A stretch of DNA of 10,121 nucleotides from Nitrospiria bacterium (GTDB lineage: Bacteria > Nitrospirota > CAKKRA01 > 9FT-COMBO-42-15): the NCBI GenBank assembly GCA_919903585.1, contig CAKKST010000061.1:1-10121 (forward strand). The letters run 5' to 3'. Both the position numbers and the translations under genes were made by a program. Positions 7,535 to 10,121 of the stretch are shown here, piece by piece (position 1 is the first letter of the stretch; every line of letters starts with the position of its first letter). The notes under the pieces were generated by a model, which was not told the origin of the DNA, did no database searches, and worked only from the letters and a program-made list of their open reading frames with translations.

Positions 7535-7775
7535 ATGCCCCCTTTTTATGCCTGCCCCAAAGCACCCCAAGATATTGGCCTGAGAAAGAGATGACAATAA
7601 AATAGGGAATATACCAGTTGCTTACATCCATCCTCAACCTGATAGGAATAAGAATAAATACAGGAATATGGATGTATAAAAACCACTTTAATGAAAAGCT
7701 CCTTGTATCAGCCCTCAGAACACCAAAAAAGAAGTTTACAATAAATGCAAAAATAGTAAGAATAAGTATAATCAC
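7527..7775 (-). CDS. Small three-helix membrane protein of unknown function
   Basis: This 82-residue reading frame lies between the PEPC and cotransporter genes. It begins with GTG (7773-7775) 12 bases after the PEPC stop, preceded by AGGCAGGA as a modest ribosome binding site. Its stop overlaps the cotransporter start by 8 bp. Hydrophobic segments at about 1-20, 30-47 and 56-74 predict three transmembrane helices, with basic residues (R21, R25, K30, R47, R49) in the connecting loops and a tail HKKGAYD. The tight packing on both sides and clean hydrophobic periodicity argue that it is a real gene. I do not recognise the family. The context suggests a small subunit or partner of the cotransporter, but nothing in the sequence shows a function. 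Confidence 0.65.
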   Translation of the reverse strand: MIILILTIFAFIVNFFFGVLRADTRSFSLKWFLYIHIPVFILIPIRLRMDVSNWYIPYFIVISFSGQYLGVLWGRHKKGAYD

Positions 7776-7787
7776 TTCCTGCCTCTC

Positions 7788-9317
7788 TTATCCCAGCGAC
7801 TGCCTGATTCGTCCTGCCTCAACAATCTGCTCTCTCGGATCCCTTTTATCCCTCCACATGAAAAATATATTGGAGGTAATATTTCTATGTATAAAATGCC
7901 TTGTATCAGTCGGCCCCAGCTCCTTGCCAATAAAATCCTCAAGGAGTTTTACATCTTCAAGGATCTCATTCCATGCATTATCTGTCTTTGCCAAAAAATG
8001 GAGGTTCTCCTTATTAAGGTAATTTCCTGCCATCAGTATATCAGGTATGAAATTTTTATAAAAAAGCATGAGATCCCTGTCTGTGCCTTTCTTTATAGCA
8101 TCCCTAATCCCCCTGCCTGTCCCAATAAGCTCAGGCGGAATGCCAAGGGAATATAATACTGCAGTAAATGTAATCGCGCGGGGGAGCTTTTTCTTCCCAA
8201 CCCCTCGGGCATAGCCAAAAAGCCCCACATGCAGCATCCTCTCACGTCTCTTTGGGATAAATTCAGAAAGCTCATTTACTGTATTGGCAATCTCCTCAAT
8301 GGTCTGGCAATAGTATTTCCTGAAAATGGAGATAAGCCCCTTTCCCTTTTTCACATCCGATGCAGAGAAAATCAAAGGCTTGCCCCTTTTTAACATCTTA
8401 TTCAGATACCTTACAGCCTTTCTTGCCTCATCATAGGGATAGTCGTATCTAAAGGCAGACTGTATTGTTACAGTCCTTATGCCTGCATATTCATCAAGAA
8501 AACTTTTCACAGTATTGGGAGAGAGCCCGCCTCTGAAAGGCAGGGAACCAACTCCAATGATCGGGAATACCGGCACCTTTGCTTCCTTACTGAATTTATA
8601 AAACTCAGAGAGGGCAATCTTTGCAGCAATGATTGCCGAGACCATCCCTGCATTTAACGCAGGATCAGAGCGGGCAATAAATGGCCTGAGATATTCCGGC
8701 GGAGACTTGTATTCTTTTTTATGGAGCCTCACATAATCATGCAGTATCTTACCGGATGATGTAAGCTCTTCTATCCCCTCAATTAAAGGGATGACCCTTA
8801 AATAATTAAATGCCTTTTTTCTCTCTCCAAATGCCCTGCATTTAAACCTTGCGAGCTGGGAAAAGGTCTTCTGCAAATAGATCAGCTTCTCTGCCTTGTC
8901 TGTCATCGGCAGGATGACCTCAAATACAGGAGGCGATGCAACCTTAAGGGAATGGGAAAAATCCTCTGCTGTTAATATTGCCATAAATGCCCTTGCTATC
9001 CTGTAACCCTTCTCAAGCCATATATTGGGAAGGCGGAAAGTAAGAAATATCTCCCTGCCGAGCTGTCTCTTTTTAAAAAAGGTGTGGTATGTCGTAAACA
9101 GCTTGTCAACTACTGCTTCGTCTACATGCTTGCCCTCCCAGTCCCACATGTATTCGTCACACATATAATCACGATATGCCCTGAAAGACTCCTCTACCTC
9201 CTCAATTGTGCTTATAAAGGGATCATCCTTTCCCTTCCAAAAGGGCGCAGAGACATTATCAGGATGCTGTGTAGCCATGGTGGCAGGTATTTTTCTTTTT
9301 ATTTGTATTTTTTTCAT
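7788..9317 (-). CDS. ppcA: Phosphoenolpyruvate carboxylase, archaeal type
   Basis: This enzyme carboxylates phosphoenolpyruvate with bicarbonate to oxaloacetate and phosphate, refilling the TCA cycle. At 509 residues it is about half the length of classical bacterial PEPC and matches the archaeal-type (PpcA) family. Family blocks in order are TMATQHPDN (13-21), MWDWEGKHVDE (57-67), FRLPNIW (94-100), ARSDPALNAG (215-224), GVGSLPFRGGLSP (255-267), HVGLFGYARG (363-372), LGIPPELIGTGRG (391-403) and the C-terminal GRIRQSLG. It should be cytoplasmic. I chose ATG 9315-9317 (MKKIQIKRK) because it sits just before the conserved N-terminus. The frame stays open to 9428, but those 37 extra residues are largely encoded by the intergenic repeat. 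No strong ribosome binding site is visible before 9317. It heads a tight operon with the small membrane protein and the Na/Pi cotransporter. This type is the usual one in Archaea and scattered in Bacteria. Confidence 0.95.
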   Translation of the reverse strand: MKKIQIKRKIPATMATQHPDNVSAPFWKGKDDPFISTIEEVEESFRAYRDYMCDEYMWDWEGKHVDEAVVDKLFTTYHTFFKKRQLGREIFLTFRLPNIWLEKGYRIARAFMAILTAEDFSHSLKVASPPVFEVILPMTDKAEKLIYLQKTFSQLARFKCRAFGERKKAFNYLRVIPLIEGIEELTSSGKILHDYVRLHKKEYKSPPEYLRPFIARSDPALNAGMVSAIIAAKIALSEFYKFSKEAKVPVFPIIGVGSLPFRGGLSPNTVKSFLDEYAGIRTVTIQSAFRYDYPYDEARKAVRYLNKMLKRGKPLIFSASDVKKGKGLISIFRKYYCQTIEEIANTVNELSEFIPKRRERMLHVGLFGYARGVGKKKLPRAITFTAVLYSLGIPPELIGTGRGIRDAIKKGTDRDLMLFYKNFIPDILMAGNYLNKENLHFLAKTDNAWNEILEDVKLLEDFIGKELGPTDTRHFIHRNITSNIFFMWRDKRDPREQIVEAGRIRQSLG

Positions 9318-9386
9318 ATTTGTCAGCAAGCAATAATTTAATGTATAATTATTAAGGGTCTCATAATTGAATTGACATGGATTAGA

Positions 9387-9494
9387 AAATCTCCCCTTGC
9401 CCCTCTTTGCCAAAGAGGGGTTACACACCCCTTAATCCCCTCTTGATAGAGGGGAAATCCCTCCCTTTGGAAAAGGGAGGTTAGGAGGGATTTT
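9387..9494. repeat. Cluster of three G/C-tract hairpins with imperfect terminal inverted repeats
   Basis: Three successive palindromes fill this stretch. The first is CCCCTCTTTG (9400-9409) with CAAAGAGGGG (9411-9420). The second is TCCCCTCT (9436-9443) with AGAGGGGA (9448-9455). The third is CCTCCCTTT (9460-9468) with AAAGGGAGG (9472-9480). In the third, AATCCCTCC (9456-9464) can alternatively pair with GGAGGGATT (9484-9492). The ends AAAATCTCCCCT (9387-9398) and AGGAGGGATTTT (9483-9494) are inverted repeats matching at 10 of 12 positions, like a very short MITE-type element. It lies between the divergent PEPC and queH genes and shares its opening and CTTTGCYAAAG core with the repeat at 1352-1419. 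It has no coding capacity of its own, although the PEPC frame runs through part of it. Confidence 0.75.
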
Positions 9495-9519
9495 ACAAAT
9501 ATGTCGTTACAATTATAAG
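9492..9519 (+). promoter_or_regulatory. Candidate sigma-70 promoter for queH
   Basis: TTTACA (9492-9497, one mismatch from TTGACA) and TATAAG (9514-9519, one mismatch from TATAAT) are separated by 16 bases. Transcription would begin near 9526, giving a leader of about 22 bases that contains the ribosome binding site. An alternative extended -10, TGTTATTAT at 9522-9530, would put the start inside the ribosome binding site and is less likely. The -35 begins in the last bases of the repeat cluster. Confidence 0.45.
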
Positions 9520-9547
9520 ACTGTTATTATACCAGAAGGGAGCCAAA

Positions 9548-10090
9548 ATGTCTTCACAAAAACCAAAGATGCTGCTGCATGTATGCTGTGCACCCTGCTC
9601 ATCTGCTGTTCTTGAGCGTCTGAGGGATGAGTTTGATATCACAGGCTACTTCTACGACCCAAACATCCATCCTGAAGAGGAATACATCCGCAGGCTTGAG
9701 GAGGGAAGGAGATTTTACAGAGAAATAGGCATACCGCTTATTGAAGCGTGTTATGATACTGACAGATGGTTTGCCAAGACAGCAGAGTTTAAAGAAGCGC
9801 CCGAGGGTGGCAGAAGATGCGAGATATGTTATGACATGCGCCTGAATAAGGCTGCTGGGTTTGCCAGAGAAAATAACTTTGACATCTTTGCCACTGTACT
9901 TTCTATAAGCCCGCATAAGAAAGCAGAGAAGATAAACAACATAGGCAGAAGTATCGCAGAAAAATGTGGGATTAAATTCTATGAGGCTGACTTTAAGAAA
10001 AAAGACGGCTTTAAAAGAAGCCTTGAATTAAGCAGGGAATATAATTTGTATAGGCAGGATTACTGCGGATGTATCTACAGTAAAAAGTAG
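9548..10090 (+). CDS. queH: Epoxyqueuosine reductase QueH
   Basis: QueH reduces epoxyqueuosine to queuosine at the wobble base of tRNAs with GUN anticodons (Asp, Asn, His, Tyr), replacing the unrelated cobalamin-dependent QueG. The 180 residues match the family length (formerly DUF208). The metal-binding cysteines are visible: HVCCAPCS (Cys13, Cys14, Cys17), RRCEICYDMRL (Cys91, Cys94) and YCGCIYS (Cys173, Cys175). Other family blocks are YFYDPNIHPEEEY (34-46), ATVLSISPHKK and DFKKKDGFKRSLEL. The family carries a [4Fe-4S] cluster and an additional iron. It is a soluble cytoplasmic enzyme. ATG 9548 follows AAGGGAG at 9537-9543, a good ribosome binding site. It is transcribed away from the PEPC operon, probably on its own, and the 12-bp hairpin at its 3' end supports a single-gene unit. 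No other queuosine gene is in the window. Confidence 0.95.
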   Translation: MSSQKPKMLLHVCCAPCSSAVLERLRDEFDITGYFYDPNIHPEEEYIRRLEEGRRFYREIGIPLIEACYDTDRWFAKTAEFKEAPEGGRRCEICYDMRLNKAAGFARENNFDIFATVLSISPHKKAEKINNIGRSIAEKCGIKFYEADFKKKDGFKRSLELSREYNLYRQDYCGCIYSKK

Positions 10091-10116
10091 TGGCTGGTTA
10101 TTTACAGCCACTACTT
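10085..10116. terminator. Perfect 12-bp hairpin at the queH stop, probable terminator
   Basis: AAGTAGTGGCTG (10085-10096) and CAGCCACTACTT (10105-10116) form a perfect 12-bp stem with an 8-base loop; the stop codon TAG lies within the left arm. On the plus strand the hairpin is followed by TTGTCTA, a poor T-run. On the minus strand it is followed by TTTTTA (revcomp of 10080-10085). It therefore looks at least as good as a terminator for a minus-strand gene entering from the right, and may serve both directions. Confidence 0.65.
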
Positions 10117-10121
10117 GTCTA

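Noticed and set aside
7535..7597. Upstream ATG extending the Na/Pi cotransporter by 21 residues
   Set aside because: The extension lies inside the small membrane protein gene, and the conserved hydrophobic start plus a ribosome binding site fit ATG 7534.
9372..9377. Perfect TTGACA on the plus strand upstream of queH
   Set aside because: No acceptable -10 lies 16-18 bases downstream, where the C-rich repeat begins.
9387..9494. CRISPR-like array
   Set aside because: The hairpins differ in sequence and spacing and are palindromes with no unique spacers, so they are not a CRISPR array.

Overview
The window reads as ordinary bacterial chromosome with moderate to low G+C, from an anaerobic or facultatively anaerobic lineage. 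Nitrospirota or a deltaproteobacterial (Desulfobacterota-like) group fits best. The reasons are a heptaheme c-type cytochrome, HAMP proteins carrying the HKIAGPLYR motif, a very long TPR protein of a type I associate with these groups, and hairpin-forming CCCCCTTT/AAAGGGGG intergenic repeats. This placement is an inference from gene content, not a phylogenetic result.

Layout. (1) Positions 1-2044, plus strand: the 3' end of a membrane HAMP protein, a membrane-anchored seven-heme cytochrome c whose start overlaps that gene's stop (ATGA), a palindromic repeat, and a second short HAMP protein. The two HAMP proteins are paralogues (23 of 45 HAMP residues identical) and neither has a recognisable output domain. 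(2) Positions 2051-5760, minus strand: a two-gene operon of a 950-residue TPR protein (TTG start) followed by an ExeA/GspA-like AAA+ ATPase. It converges on the second HAMP gene with only 6 bp between stop codons. (3) Positions 5915-9317, minus strand: a compact operon of archaeal-type phosphoenolpyruvate carboxylase, an 82-residue three-helix membrane protein, and a Na+/phosphate cotransporter with a PhoU-like tail. The last two genes overlap by 8 bp. (4) Positions 9318-9547: a divergent intergenic region with a cluster of hairpin repeats. (5) Positions 9548-10090, plus strand: queH, epoxyqueuosine reductase for tRNA queuosine, ending in a 12-bp perfect hairpin.

How they work together. The left block looks like membrane electron transfer or redox sensing, with HAMP proteins flanking a periplasm-facing multiheme cytochrome. 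The TPR/ATPase pair probably belongs to an envelope assembly or trafficking machine. The PEPC operon joins anaplerotic CO2 fixation, which releases phosphate, to a phosphate transporter through an uncharacterised small membrane protein. queH is an unrelated tRNA-modification gene.

Most genes belong to known families. The points worth a second look are the HAMP-cytochrome-HAMP cassette, the PEPC/small membrane protein/Na-Pi operon, the TPR-ATPase pair, and the palindromic repeats, which also create a spurious N-terminal extension of the PEPC reading frame. I see no CRISPR array, tRNA, rRNA, prophage or insertion sequence.
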